Numbered from the stretch's first letter, positions 22,937 through 36,206 are shown. The stretch is 64,000 nucleotides of DNA from Flaccisagitta enflata (GCA_965153355.1 OZ231126.1:15376001-15440000), one strand, 5' to 3'. Notes: generated by a model from the letters alone, not told the origin. Made by a program: numbers and translations.

Positions 22937-23715
22937 TTTTTGGGCAGCGGCCCCAAAGGGCCGATGTCCTGTAGAACACAGGGGTGAATTTCCATACGTC
23001 CGTCCGTCCGTCCTTCCGTCCGTCCCCCCCCTTCAGAGGCCTGAGGCCCTCATCCAGCCTACTGGGGCCTGAAATCTGGTCTCTAGAGCATAAAATCAGC
23101 CCTCTCAGGCCCCAAATCAGCTCTTGTACGCCCCAAATCAGTCCTCTCAGGCCCATAATCAGGCCTCTTAAGCCCATAATCTCGCCTCCCAGCCTGGGAC
23201 CCAGGCATGAAACCAGCATTCCCAGGCATGAAACCAGCCATCCTTGACCAAAGTCTTAGACCTGAAATTGCCTCTCTCAGGCTTGAAATCAACCCTCTTG
23301 GACCCATAATCAGGCCTCTTAAGCCCACAATCTCGCCTCCCAGCCTGGGACCCAGGCATGAAACCAGCATTCCCAGGCATGAAACCAGCCATCCTTGACC
23401 AAAGTCTTAGACCTGAAATTGCCTCTCTCAGGCTTGAAATCAACCCTCTCGGACCTGAAATCAGCCCTCATCTGGTCATAATCAGCCTTCACTGGGCTGA
23501 ATTCAGCCTTGTTGGCTGGAATCAAACCTCTGGGATATGGTCAAATCTTTTCAGACCCCCACCTCTTCCCAGGACGTATGGAAATTCACCCCTGTGTTCT
23601 ACAGACATCGGTCCTTTGGGCCGCTGCCCTGCTTTTCACCTCACCTCTTCACCTAAACACTCCAAGCAGGGCAACGGGTACCGCTGACCATGTGCGATCC
23701 TTGGATGACTTGTTT
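22937..23715 (+). mobile_element. FB element nested in the hAT-like element
   Basis: TTTTTGGGCAGCGGCCCC, GATGTCCTGTAGAACACAGG, GTCCGTCC microsatellite, a core with two ~150-bp tandem units (CAGCCTGGGACCCAGGCATG marker at about 23,200 and 23,345), then GTGTTCTACAGACATCGGTC, GGGCCGCTGCCCTGC and the tail GCAACGGGTACCGCTGACCA. Confidence 0.8.
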
Positions 23716-23929
23716 AACTAGATTTTACCAATTATCCTCTTTTCTACTCTGTACTTCAGTTGTAAATCAACTGTGTGATGACCAGATTGTAAAGTTTTTG
23801 AACCTGTTTGTTACCATTTGGACTAATCATTTTTGCTAGTTAATGACTGGTGGTTGAGAAAGGCCCTATGATTCCGGATATCGACACTAGCTTTGTCAAA
23901 AACGATCAGAATGAGCAATCGTGAAATGG

Positions 23930-24105
23930 TTTTTAGTTGTGGACGCACAACTCTGTAAGAGGCTTTGTCCATCCATTGGTCCATCTGTAGATCCATCCGT
24001 CCGTTAGCATGAGTGTGGGGTTGAGGGATGGGTTAGGTCCAAAGGGGGGTTGGATGCCCCTGCCCACCCATCCGCAACGATATTGTGACCCCACGTCACT
24101 TGTTT
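23930..24105 (+). mobile_element. R2 element nested in the hAT-like element
   Basis: TTTTAGTTGTGGACGCACAA, CTCTGTAAGAGGC, short CCAT/CCGT repeat, CCCCTGCCCACCCATCCGCA and CCCCACGTCACTTGTT. Confidence 0.75.
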
Positions 24106-24185
24106 GCATTCTATTCTATATGACTCTTACAACACATTGATTAACAGGAAACTAATGATTTTTTTTGACAATCGACTCCTAGATA

Positions 24186-24782
24186 CAGCACGATGGGAGC
24201 GAAGACAACCTAGACTTGAGGATAGATTTTAAGTATTTTAATTTCATTTGATTTATAAAAAGAATAAGATTTATGCCAATTAAAAGTTGCTATATTGCTT
24301 GAATATGTTAGCTTCTCTCATTTTTCATCTTTTGAATTAACTTCATCAGACTTTCATTTTTCATACTTCTAACCTAGCCTATCAGATCGGGCAAAAAATT
24401 TAAGATAATTTAGAGAAAAAAAATCAGCTTAATTTGATTATTTTCACAGGTTTTACAGCTATTTTTCAAGAAGAATAATTATGTAAATTAGTGTTTGAGC
24501 AACACTTAAATCAGGCATATAACCTGTAAAAATGGCCCAATTGAACTGATTTATTTTTCTAAACTACATAAAATTTTCTGCTTGACCTGATGAGCTAGGT
24601 TAGAACATTGAAAAATGGAGTCCTGATGAAGTCAAGTCACAAGTTAAAGAATGAGAAAAACCAATATATTCAAGCAATAGAACAACCTTTAATTAGCATA
24701 GATCTCAACTTTTTATACTATTAAAATTAAGAAACCTAAAATCTATCCTCCAGTCTAGGTCGTCTTTGCTCCCATCGTACTG
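24186..24782. mobile_element. Foldback MITE with TA flanks
   Basis: TA|CAGCACGATGGGAGCGAAGA and TCTTTGCTCCCATCGTACTG|TA. Arms stay inverted for most of the 597 bp (for example CTAACCTAGC near 24,370 against GCTAGGTTAG near 24,593). No ORF. Confidence 0.85.
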
Positions 24783-24847
24783 TATCCTCAGTGGCATACA
24801 TGGCGACGGAGACATATGTCTTTCTTTATTTCAGAGTAAACCAAATA

Positions 24848-25772
24848 ACTATGGCAAAAAAAAAAACCGAACAACTTTTGAGAGAGCAAAAAAGTATGAA
24901 GATGTTGACCAATTTGCATAAAATTTACAGTGAATGATAACCATGATATGGACTATGTCTGGTTAAAATTTCATCAAAATCCGTTGAAAACTTTAGCCGT
25001 TATCATGTTTTTACTGAAGTCACCCCTTTTTTGGACTGCCAGAGATGACGTTTATCCTAAATCAAAATATTACCATTTTTAGTAAAATTGGCATTGTGCA
25101 AAAAGTTTTGGGAGTTTTGTCATGATTTTTGAACTGTAGTCTGATGGTAATGTTTACTAATATTAGGCAAAATTCGCATCTACTCAGATAAAGTCTAGTG
25201 GGGTAGATATTGGTTGATTGTAAGCTTGCTCAGGATAAGAAATATTCTGCTACCTGTTAGAATATTTTTGCAATTTGGGGGACTAAAAATGCTTGGAGAT
25301 GCTTGGAGATGAATCATATGTACAAAAGTTACCAGTTAAAAAATCATGATAATTGGTAAAAAACTCTGGCCTTAGCATCGATTTATATTTCAGATTTCAT
25401 CTTCATTTACTTCATTCTAAAAACCACAAAAAAAGTTTTAGAAAACTTGCTGTTTCTGCTAAAATAATTGGAGTTTTGTAATGAAATTTTTATCACAGCC
25501 TGCTAACACTGTGGTTTACTTCCACTTAAAATTTTATCAAAATCGGACTAGATTTAGTATGGTTTTTTTAAGTTTGTTTATTGATTCTTAGTAAATTCTT
25601 ATGTGTGTACATTGAATTTCTGATCTTCTGACAAGCACTTTTAAAAAATCTATAATTCTCAAACTATTTAGAGCAGGTCATTGATTTTTTCAGTGATGCT
25701 TAATGATACTAAAAAGTAACTTCAGTAAAAATTAGAATAGAAGTAACTGTTCGGTTTTTTTTTTGCCATAGT
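24848..25772. mobile_element. TA-flanked non-autonomous element ACTATGGCAAAA
   Basis: Ends ACTATGGCAAAAAAAA and TTTTTTTTGCCATAGT with TA on each side. 925 bp without a frame above 60 codons. A second copy begins at 63,853. Confidence 0.85.
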
Positions 25773-26282
25773 TAAAATGGATCATGGCATTTTTGTCGCT
25801 GTCCTTTAAAAGAAACTTTAATTACTAAACGTTTCAAATCCCCAATACCTAACCCCTATGCCTCCAGTTTACAGTTTAAGTATCTAAGAAATAAATGGGA
25901 AAACAATGGTCAACAAACAATATTCTCAGAACCCCTCTCTTCTCTTCCCCCTATAAATAGACCAGTAATGGTTTGTTTATTGATTTTTTCATGACCTCAT
26001 TACATATATACAAATCTAGCGAATTTTCTAGCTAAAGAAACAAATAATCTAGCGAATTCTAGCGATTTTTGGGGCGCCAACTCGCGAATTTCTAAAAGCT
26101 GGAGTTCTCACCACAGGGCTACCCTTAAGCCGTCTTTTGCTTAACAGTTAGCGAGGCAAGTCCATGGTTGTTTGTGGATTGATTCAAAAACCGGATGTAA
26201 AACGCTCGAATTGGAAACGCTGAAGCGGCGCCGCAATGAACAGCAATTGGAGACCCTCATTCTTTGCTTTTTAATTTTCTTT

Positions 26283-26506
26283 TTTAGTCGCGTGCTACGC
26301 GACTCTACAACCCGCTTTGTCGGTCCGCCTGTCTGTCCGTCTGTCCGTAACCGCTGTCCGTCCGCCCGCTGGTTCGTCACACTTTACTTTTTTGGGTTTT
26401 TTGGCTGTCATTGGCCTTACTGCTCCTGCCCAAATGATTAAGTGACCTCAAATACAGCCCCTGCCCACCCGCACGCGACTGGAGTAGCCGTGTATCCGGC
26501 CTTGTT
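26283..26506 (+). mobile_element. R1 element, absent from copy B
   Basis: TTTTTAGTCGCGTGCTACGC...CTACAACCCGCTTTGTCGG start, CCCCTGCCCACCCGCACGCG and GTGTATCCGGCCTTGTT end, inside a T-rich run. Copy B near 48,745 reads TTTTCATTTTCTTTC without the insert. Confidence 0.9.
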
Positions 26507-26706
26507 TTCTTTCTTTCTTTCTTCTTTCTTTCTTTCTTCTTTCTTCTTTCTTTCTTTCTTCTTTCTTTCTTCTTAATTCCCTTATCTCTTTCTTTCTTTC
26601 TTTCTTTCTTGCTTTCTTTCTTATTTCTTTCTTTCTTTCTTTCTTTCTTCTTTCTTTCTTCCTTTCTTCTTTCTTTCTTTCTTTCTTTTCTTTCTTTCTT
26701 TCTTTC
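26507..26706. repeat. (CTTT)n microsatellite
   Basis: CTTT with CTT interruptions; counterpart 48,757-48,912. Confidence 0.95.
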
Positions 26707-26796
26707 ATGAAATAAGCAAGGGAAGGATTTAGGAGAAAATTATTCCATAATTAAAACGTGAAGAGACAAAAGAGGTAGAATTTTTTAGAGAAAGAG

Positions 26797-27413
<617 letters not shown>

Positions 27414-27779
27414 CAATATGAGACAGAAAGCGAGAGAATAAGAGCAATAGTATACATAAACCGAGAATAAACTTGAGAGAATAATATTCCCGCTAAACAC
27501 CAAACAACGAGATTGGAAAAAAGTAATCGTTGGGTGCAGGTGCTAAGTGAGAGTTCAGCGGGAGTGGAGGTGCAACTCGAGTTGGCTGTTACGAAAATTT
27601 ACTACGTGTGTACGCAATTATCTTTTTTTTTCATCCTTTTCCATTTTGTCCCTTGGAGAAGTTAGGAGAAAAAAAAAATTCCGATTCGATTCCAAGCTCA
27701 CCTTGCTTTGCTTTTATTCTTTACTAATTCTTTTCTTTTTTTTTTCATTCTTTCATTCGTTTTTCCTGCTTTATTTCCT

Positions 27780-28322
27780 GATTTTCTTTTCTTTTCTCTT
27801 CCCCTTTCTTTCTTTCTTCTTCTTCTTTCTTCTTCTTCTTTCTTCTTTCTTCTTTCTTCTTCTTCTTCTTCTTCTTCTTCTTCTTCTTCTTCTTTCTTTT
27901 CTTCTTCTTGATTATTTGCTTCTTCTTTCTTTTCTTTCTTTCTTTCTTTCTGTCTGTCTGTCTCACTGTCTGTCTGTCTGTCTGTCTGGCTGGCTGGCTG
28001 GCTGGCTTTCTTTCTTCTTTCTTTCTTTCTTCTTTCTTTCTTCTTCTTTGCTTCTCTCTTTGCTTGCTTTCTTGCTTGCTTTCTCTTTGCTTTTATCTTT
28101 TCTCTGTATTTTTTCCCCTTCTCTTTCTTTCTTTCTTCTTCTTCTTCTTTTCTGTTCTACCCCTTCTTTCTTCTTCTTCTTTCTTCTTCTTTTTTTATTC
28201 TTCTTCTTCTCCTTTTTCTTCTTTTTTCTGCCTTCTGTCTTTCATTCACTTTCTGCTTTTCTTCCCTTTTTTCTTTCTTTCTTTCTTTCTCTTCTTCTTT
28301 TCTTCCTTTTCTTCTTTCTTTC
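27780..28322. repeat. (CTT)/(CTTT)/(CTGT) pyrimidine tract
   Basis: Pyrimidine-rich microsatellite mosaic, including CTGT and GGCT units at about 27,950-28,008. The long plus-strand frame (SFFLSF, SSSSF) is its translation. Confidence 0.95.
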
Positions 28323-28351
28323 ATCGCTCTGAGTTTACCTGAATTGTTTCC

Positions 28352-28569
28352 CTTTTAGTTGCGGACACGCAACTCTATAACTATAAGAGGCTTTGCCCGT
28401 CCATTGGTCCGTTGGTCCGTTGGTCCGTTGGTCCGTTGATCCGTCAGTCCGTCGGTCTGTGGTGATCTTGTTGTATGTTTGTGTATAAAGTGGGGTTTGG
28501 GGTGTGGATGGGGGCTGGATGCCCCTGCCCACCCGTCCGCAACGATGTTGTGACCCCGCGTCACTTGTT
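28352..28569 (+). mobile_element. R2 element, shared by both copies
   Basis: TTTTAGTTGCGGACACGCAA, CTATAAGAGGCTTTGCCC, GTTGGTCC repeats, CCCCTGCCCACCCGTCCGCA and CGCGTCACTTGTT. Counterpart 52,128-52,345, so the insertion predates the split. Confidence 0.85.
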
Positions 28570-28616
28570 ATGTTTTACTATCTACTGTTTGTTTCCCTTT
28601 TTTTCATCCAGTTGCT

Positions 28617-28692
28617 CTTTTATTTTGATGAACGGTTAAAGCATTCATCCAACTTATTTTATTTTGATGAACGGTTAAAGCATTCATCCAAC
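28617..28692. repeat. Tandem duplication of about 37 bp
   Basis: TTTATTTTGATGAACGGTTA...CATCCAACT occurs twice here and once at about 52,399 in copy B. Confidence 0.85.
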
Positions 28693-28777
28693 TCCAAGTT
28701 CCATCACAGAAAAAAAAGCAAGAATTTATCACCAAAACTGTTTAATACGATGCATCCAATTTTCGAACAATGAATCG

Positions 28778-29300
<523 letters not shown>

Positions 29301-29374
29301 TGAAATGAATAAATGACTGATCTTGGAATTGGGAAAGAAATAATGGAAGAGAAAGATGTGACTGTAAAGAAGTA

Positions 29375-29546
29375 CAGTTAAACCCCGCTATAACGGAGCC
29401 AAGCGTAACGGATATCCGCCTATAATAAATCTAAAAATTTGGTCCCTGTAAATTTCTTTTATTTTCTTTGTTGGCAATAGTAAAATCTGCCTACAGTGGA
29501 TAAAATTTATTTGTATCTTGACATCCGTTATTGCGGGGTTTGACTG
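29375..29546. mobile_element. Pogo/Tigger-type MITE
   Basis: TA|CAGTTAAACCCCGCTATAAC and GTTATTGCGGGGTTTGACTG|TA, 172 bp. This end sequence is typical of pogo-group Tc1/mariner MITEs. Also at 53,761-53,936. Confidence 0.85.
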
Positions 29547-29548
29547 TA

Positions 29549-29685
29549 TAACCAACCTGATCGGGCAACTCGATGCGACAACCACGCGATTTTCAAAGAG
29601 GCGTAACGGACGGACACAAGGAGAGACAGACAGATGGACGGGTGGATGGACAGACTCTCTTGTATAGAAACGATAACGCATCTAA
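29549..29685 (-). mobile_element. R3 element, diverged
   Basis: CCTGATCGGGCAACTCGATG, GACGGACACAAGG...GGATGGACAGACTCTC and TTGTATAGAAACG...ACGCATCTAAG. Counterpart 53,940-54,075. Confidence 0.6.
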
Positions 29686-29708
29686 GAATTGAATTTAATC
29701 GTATGCTC

Positions 29709-29803
29709 GAATGAACGAACGAACGAATGAATGAATGAATGAATGAATAGATAAATGAATGAATGAACCAATGAATGAATGGATGGATGAATGAATGAAT
29801 GAA
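29709..29803. repeat. (GAAT)n microsatellite
   Basis: GAAT with GAAC and GGAT variants; counterpart 54,098-54,270. Confidence 0.9.
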
Positions 29804-29919
29804 AGAGTTCGGACGACAAATGTGAGAGGCGGAACGATGGAAAAAGACCCAGAGAAAAAAGGGTTACCCAGGCTAGGGTTACTTTTTTCTTCTTTTATCT
29901 GCGCTTGAGCAGGAGTAAA

Positions 29920-30175
29920 AACAAGGCCAACACCTATAAGTCGCGTGCGAGACTTAAATAATTACTTTATTACATAACCACATAACTAAAATGACTTTCA
30001 CTGAATTCAATTGATATAAGATGACTTAAAATGATTTATATATGACATTTATTCACACAATAGTGTAGCACGGAACAAAAATGCGTTAGGGCACAATGAG
30101 AGAATAAAGAGAAAAAAAAATACAGACAGTTAATGACGTAAGTTGTAGACAACAAAGGCTAGCAATGAGAGAGAA

Positions 30176-30244
<69 letters not shown>

Positions 30245-30660
30245 AAATGACCTAAATTGACCTAAAATGACTAAAATGACCCAGTGACTAAAATAACTTA
30301 AATTGACTTAAATTGACTCACAATGACTTTAAATGACTTTAAATGCCTTAAATTGACCTAGAATGACTTGAATTGAACTCAACTGACCTAAATTGACTTA
30401 AATTGACCTAATATCACTAAAATGCTGAAAATTATTGAAATAACTCAAATGACATAAATTGACTTAAACTGACTTTAAATGACCCAAAATGACTTAAAAT
30501 GATCTAATTTGACTTTAAATGACCTAATTTACTTAAAATGAGTTAGTAGGAATGAAACGGATAAAAAAAGTAAAGTGTGACCAACCGACCGACCAACCGA
30601 CAGACCGACCGACCGACCGACGGACAAAGCGGGGTGTAGAGTCGCGTAGCACGCGACTAA
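29920..30660 (-). mobile_element. R1 element with long AAATGACTT core, absent from copy B
   Basis: ACAAGGCCAACACCTATAAG start, internal (GA)n at 30,170-30,240 and degenerate TTAAATTGACTTAAAATGAC repeats to 30,540, GACC microsatellite, GTAGAGTCGCGTAGCACGCG end. Copy B near 54,715 has only an A-rich join after GAGCAGGAGTG. Confidence 0.8.
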
Positions 30661-30918
30661 AAAACCAAAAAGGTAAGGAGGGAATGATAAAAGATGGCTT
30701 GAACAAAAGAAGCAGATTGAAAACAAAAATAGTTAAGAAAACCTAAGAAGAGGTGAGAAATATTTAACATCCTGACGAGCAAACGGCGAAAGAAACACAA
30801 GTTGATTTCAAAAAGATAATTTTCATTTTCACGAAAGTGGAAAAAAAAAATAGGGATCAACGAAATTGAAGAAAGTGAAGCATCATGACCAGGGAGATGA
30901 TCCTGGAGTAGTCATACT

Positions 30919-30951
30919 CATCATCATCATCATCGTCATCGTCATCGTCAC

Positions 30952-31037
<86 letters not shown>
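30919..31037. repeat. (ATC)n microsatellite
   Basis: Counterpart 54,993-55,242 is about twice as long. Confidence 0.97.
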
Positions 31038-31038
<1 letters not shown>

Positions 31039-31220
31039 TTTGTCGCTCTTTCGGGGAAAAAAATATAAATGGCGGGCTGTCAGGCTGTCACGCTGATAAA
31101 GAGATGGGACATGACGAGACAAGTGCGAGTCGTAGAAAAAGAGAGAGTGAACTTGAAAGTTAAATAGTGGGCTGTCAAAAATTGAAGAGACTGACTAATC
31201 AGGAGGAGTGACTTTTGAGG

Positions 31221-31225
<5 letters not shown>

Positions 31226-31275
<50 letters not shown>
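31226..31275. repeat. (GA)n microsatellite
   Basis: About 50 bp versus about 165 bp at 55,425-55,589. A short (CT)n lies at 31,562-31,602 and a further (GA)n at 31,893-32,003. Confidence 0.95.
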
Positions 31276-31278
<3 letters not shown>

Positions 31279-31559
31279 AGACAGGGACAAGTAGAGAGGG
31301 TCCATGACCAAAAGACAGAAACTTAACCAGCCGGACCGACACATTGGCCTACACACTAAGTGATAAGAATAGAGTAGGAAACAGGGATAGACAGAGAGAC
31401 ATACAGACGAACAAACGGTTAGACAGATAGAGAAAGACAGAGCGAGAGTGTTGTCCCATTTCGTCTGTTTTTGATTGATTGGCCGACGGTGACATAAAAT
31501 GTGTTGTTTTCCTCATTAAAATCTCATTAAGATGTGCCTTCGTTTGGGGGAGTCACGGC

Positions 31560-31606
<47 letters not shown>

Positions 31607-31901
31607 CGGGGACTCACAGCAGGAAAAAGTGAAAAAGCTATGAATTGTAAAACTTCTTCTCATCAGACGAGTTCCATTTTTGAGACGCGTGTACGCATTT
31701 CTAATTTTCTTTGAGTCATCGAGTTTGTTCGGTTGATCAAAATAGTCGGTTAGTCTCAGATCTCCTTCTCTTTCTATAGTCTAGTGTCAACCTATCCATG
31801 TTTTTTTATTGTATCAGTTCCTACCCTTTTGAACATTTTTTGAGAAGCATTTCTTAAAAATGAACCAGGAAAAGTATATGATAGTTCAACCTGGAGAGAG
31901 A

Positions 31902-32008
<107 letters not shown>

Positions 32009-32576
32009 CCTGAGAGAGAGATAGAGACTGAAAAAAAGCATGAAAGCTAGCGTCATATCGACTCTTTTTCAAGTTACATAGGGCTCAAAATTGAAATAAA
32101 TGAAAAATATTGATCTTTGAAAAAATAAAGAAAAATGCAAAAAAATAAGAAAAGATTTAAAAAAATCATAGCTCCAAAATTATTAATCGCACAGAATTCT
32201 GCTTGGCGTCATCTGAAAGAGGAGAATTAGCTCTTTATTAGCTGTAAATTTCATGCGTAGGCTCGTTCGGCCCGAAAAGCTTATCAACTTTCCCAAACCA
32301 TTCACGACAAAAAGGGAAAACCAAATTCCTCCACAGGTCTCAAAAAGCCGAAGGTATTCTTCGACTTTTTTCCAAATTATCCTTGCACTGTTTGAGCAGC
32401 ACGCTCATAGATTCGCTGCAAATCTGGCCTTGTTTAACGGACCTTTTTTGGGGAAAATGTCAAACAAAGCTTAACACCAAATGTCTCTAATCTCCCCATG
32501 ATTTTGAAATATCATTTCCTTTTTTCCTTTCTTTGACGGACGCAATGAAAAAAAAATACACGCGATTAGAAATATA

Positions 32577-32934
32577 CCGTATTTTCTCTGTTTCTCGCCC
32601 TTTCTCTTTTTAGCGCCCCATCACTTTTTTCATTTCATGAAATAGTGTCAGATAAGAAATCATAAGGGGAATTCTTGAAAAAAAGTAATTAGATCTTTTA
32701 TTATTTAGTAATGTTCTCAATGTTTTCTTGTCAATAATCCTGAGAATTTTACTTAAAATTGAAAAAAACACAATACTTATTGTAGCAATCTGTAAAATGA
32801 ATCATTTTTTCCTCGCTGAGGGGGTGCTTATTATAGGGTAACATGGCGCTGAGAGGGGGGTTATTATTGGGTAACATGGCGATAACATTTTTCTGTTTCA
32901 AAAGCGCCCAGGGCACTAAATAGAGAAAATATGG
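32577..32934. mobile_element. MITE with CCGTATTTTCTC ends
   Basis: CCGTATTTTCTCTGTTT at one end and, on the other strand, CCATATTTTCTCTATTT; GCGCCC lies near both. The copy B version (57,139-57,465) keeps TA on both sides. Here an internal ~35-bp unit with GGGTAACATGGCG is duplicated (32,815-32,882). Confidence 0.75.
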
Positions 32935-33059
32935 TTCCAATGAAACGGATGAGGTCATCTATTTGTTTCCACTTCAATTGACATCAGCGATCAAAATCGC
33001 CATCGAGTTACCGTTTTTCTGCCTCCATCTTCGATCTTCTTGACGATCCGGAGGCATTG

Positions 33060-33152
33060 ACGAAAATGCGCGAGGATCACGGACCAACGGACGGACGGAC
33101 CAACCAATAAGTGGACAGACGGACGGACAAAGCCTCCTCTAGGGTCGCGAGT
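33060..33152 (-). mobile_element. R-type element fragment
   Basis: GGACGGACGGACCAACC microsatellite then ACAAAGCCTCCTCTAGGGTC and GCGAGTCC. Counterpart 57,600-57,690. Confidence 0.55.
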
Positions 33153-33180
33153 CCATGAGAAAACTAGAGAAAAGCAACAT

Positions 33181-33315
33181 GAAGAAGAAGAAAAAGAGGA
33201 AGAAGAAGAAGAAGAAGAAGAAGAAGAAGAAGAAGAAGAAGAAGAAGAAGAAGAAGAAGAAGAAGAAGAAGAAGAAGAAGAAGAAAAAGAAGAAGGAGAA
33301 GGAGAAGGAGAAAAA
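33181..33315. repeat. (GAA)n microsatellite
   Basis: Counterpart 57,711-57,965. Confidence 0.97.
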
Positions 33316-33516
33316 AAAAAGAAAACCACGTATCAAATGAACAGCCGGTTAATTTGGTGTCAAACTGATTGAAAACAGTTTCCTTGAGTTGCGCGCGGTC
33401 AACTGAAATGACGAAATAAAAGAATTTTCAAAAGATAAAAAAGAAATCAGTTCATAGCCAAAATACAAAAGACGGAGGCCGCATGAACGACTATTTACTC
33501 ACAGAGAAACACAAGG

Positions 33517-33519
<3 letters not shown>

Positions 33520-33610
<91 letters not shown>

Positions 33611-33630
33611 CGATAGATCGATAGACCGAT

Positions 33631-33661
<31 letters not shown>

Positions 33662-33662
33662 G
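33520..33662. repeat. (GA)n and (CAGA)n tract
   Basis: GA followed by CAGA with CCGATAGA units. Counterpart 58,182-58,358. Confidence 0.95.
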
Positions 33663-34508
33663 AGTAGTATTCAGGTAAAATTTTTCTCCTGTAAATCTTT
33701 AATCATGATGTATGCATTTGGATACCAAAGAAATACATCCTTTGGTTTATTGCTTCAGTCTTTATGGGCTCTCAAAGCCTCTCATCACAGCCAATTCCGA
33801 ACTTTCTGTCGAGATGACCAATTTTTTAACCATTCTAGACATGCTCTGTTCTATACCAACAAAACATTCATTTCTTTATCATTTTCATGAATGAAGCGCC
33901 CTGTAGAAACTGTCATGACAATTTCAAACAAAAACTCAATAATCAAAAAAATGTAGCCTCAACTCACTTCACATTAATTCTCCTCGAAATGAACTGTATC
34001 GATTATAACTGGCAGAAGCCACAATTGAGTTTTGATGAATTTCTTGTGTGTGTTTAGGCGTCGTGATTAAAGGCACGTATCGTGAGCGAGAAAAAAGCTA
34101 AATAAATGAAAGTAAAAAAAGAAAAGAAAGTAAAGAAAAATAGAACAAACAATACCCGCCCACGCGGCCAACGTCTTCACGCAGCAAAACAATACAAGAG
34201 TTTAGCCGCCACTACACGTACAAGGGCTTCTTCCGTTGCTTTCCGTGTGACACGACTATTTTACGGGCCGAAACGATGAAAATCGCTTCATTATTATGAA
34301 AAGAAAACGTTTTTTTTTCATCTACCTCTTAAAATTTATCAAAATCGAATCGAACAGAATTGCGGCGACCAATTCACTGTGTTTTAACTCCTCCCCGAAA
34401 TCAGCCTAATGACAGGATACTAGTCAGAAATAGCGTCATCCTACATTGAGTTCATTGATGATACCTGATTATATAATTTGATTTCTTAAAAAGATTTCAA
34501 TCCTTTTT
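33663..34508. other. Unique stretch shared by both copies
   Basis: Best-conserved non-repeat part of the duplication (counterpart 58,359-59,200). No gene recognised: the only open frames are about 60 codons and differ between copies at amino-acid-changing sites. Confidence 0.4.
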
Positions 34509-34717
34509 TAGTCGCGTGCTACAAGACTCTACACCCCTCTGTGTCGGTCGGTCGATCCGTTCATCGGTCTGCCCGTCCGTCATACTTTACTTTTTTGTTT
34601 TTTGTTTTTTTTTTGCGGCTTTCAGCCTCACTGCTCCTGCCCAAATGATCAAGAGACCTCAAATATGGCCCCTGCCCACCCGCACGCGACTGGGGAAGCC
34701 GTGTATCCGGCCTTGTT
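34509..34717 (+). mobile_element. R1 element, absent from copy B
   Basis: TTTAGTCGCGTGCTACAAGA start, CCCCTGCCCACCCGCACGCG and GTGTATCCGGCCTTGTT end, set in a T-run. Copy B near 59,200 has an uninterrupted T-run before CATTACGATGCGG. Confidence 0.9.
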
Positions 34718-35129
34718 TTTATTACGATGCGCATTCTGGCAACTTGTGAATGGAGAGATTTTCAAATACTGAAAGGAAAACAAGGGAACCACAGAACATG
34801 CAGTATGTACGCGGGGTTTGTGATTGTATTGTTTCCAGATGCGCCTCTAAAAATGAAAGGAGCGCGAAATGGGATCGTTCCCTAATTTCTTCTCGAAATC
34901 CACGCTTGATTAGAATAAGAAAGAATTCGGAAGTCCGCTTTCAAATCCTGGATTTTTTGTTTTTGCTTGTTTGTTTCTTTCAATTGTTGATATTCTTCTT
35001 AAAAGCGCGAGGTGGTCAAGTTTTCTCAATGCTTTAGAGTCAATTATGAATTTCACCTGAATGCTGTCAGGGATTTCAAAAAGAAGAAGTAGTCCTTGTA
35101 GATAACAGAGAAAGAAAAGGAAAAGACGA

Positions 35130-35202
35130 AAATGGAGAAGAAGAAGAAGAAAAACAAGAAGAAGAAGAAGAATAAGAAGAAGAAGAAGAAGAAGAAGGAG
35201 AA

Positions 35203-35234
<32 letters not shown>

Positions 35235-35430
35235 AGAAGAAGATGAAGATGATGATGAAGAAGAAACTAGAAAAAGAAAAAAAAAAAAGAAAAAGAAAAA
35301 AAAGAAAAAGAAAAAAAAAAAAAAAAGAAAAAGAAAAAAAGAAAAAAAGAAAAAGAAAAAAAAAAAGAGAAAAAGAAAGAAAAAGAAAGGAATAAAAAGG
35401 AATGAAAAGGAAAGAGAGAAGAAAAACCAA
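35130..35430. repeat. (GAA)n / (AAAAG)n tract
   Basis: Counterpart 59,642-59,890 is shorter. Confidence 0.95.
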
Positions 35431-35669
35431 CAAAGAAAGAAACGTAAAAAAAAAGTAAGACAGACGGAATAAACAAATCAAATGTCCTTGATGATTTCCG
35501 ATTAAAGACAATGTGACAATTTTCGCGCGTCATCTAAGTCTTTATCTCAAATCCAAGACTTGGATAGTGAAGATCGAGTCATATCCCAAATTCCTAAAAT
35601 CCAAATGACGTAGAGATACAAAAATGTTATTTGAGTAAATCATTTGTGTTCACGACACCTGACAAACTC

Positions 35670-35679
35670 TGTCTCTGTC

Positions 35680-35752
<73 letters not shown>

Positions 35753-35911
35753 CTTGCTTTCTCTCTCTCTCTTGCTCTGGATATCTGAGTCTTACAAAAA
35801 AGAAAGGATTCCAAGAGTCAAAAGAACAATCGGGTTAGAAAAAGAAGAAAAGATAATCTCAAGCTTTTCAGGCGATGGGGGAGAAAATTGTATCAAATTG
35901 TCAAAAAAGTA

Positions 35912-35946
<35 letters not shown>
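35670..35946. repeat. (CT)n and (GT)n microsatellites
   Basis: CTGT/CT at 35,670-35,775 and GT at 35,911-35,946. Counterparts are 60,135-60,280 and 60,417-60,451. Confidence 0.95.
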
Positions 35947-35947
<1 letters not shown>

Positions 35948-36073
35948 GAAGAGAGGAAAGAGAAAGGAAGGAGAAAAGTTGTGAATCTCCACACTGTGGC
36001 TGTATACATAGCTTTGAGCTTCTACGGTTCTTGGGATATACAGCATATACAGCATATACAGCTGGTTATAGAT

Positions 36074-36130
36074 CAAGTTTTAGATGCGTCCTAGAAGAGG
36101 TCTAGTCTGTCCGCCGGTTGGTTGGTCTGT
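36074..36130 (+). mobile_element. R3 fragment (palindrome end)
   Basis: TTTTAGATGCGTCCTAGAAG then TCTGTCCGCCGGTTGG, cut off early. Also at about 60,572-60,630. Confidence 0.5.
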
Positions 36131-36206
36131 CTGTCATTCAAACCTTTTATTCACAAAATCAGAAGCTCTTTCATCAGAAATGCATCATTCTCTCATGCTT
36201 GAGATC

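Larger units (their letters stand above)
22746..26116. mobile_element. hAT-like non-autonomous element with nested insertions (copy A only)
   Basis: Perfect 8-bp direct flanks GGCTACCC at 22,738-22,745 and 26,117-26,124. Ends CTCTGCTGCGAAACT and, on the other strand, CTGTGGTGAGAACT are short imperfect inverted repeats of hAT type. Sub-terminal CTAGCGAATT and GATTTTTGGGGC motifs recur at both ends. Copy B (about 48,560-48,595) has no insert. The 3,371 bp contain an FB, an R2, and two TA-flanked elements. No transposase was seen. Confidence 0.8.

Noticed and set aside
32253-32474. 74-codon frame MRRLVRPEKLINFPKPF... in both copies
   Set aside because: Many amino-acid-changing differences between copies and no domain; it ends in sequence resembling an R1 end (CTGGCCTTGTTTA).
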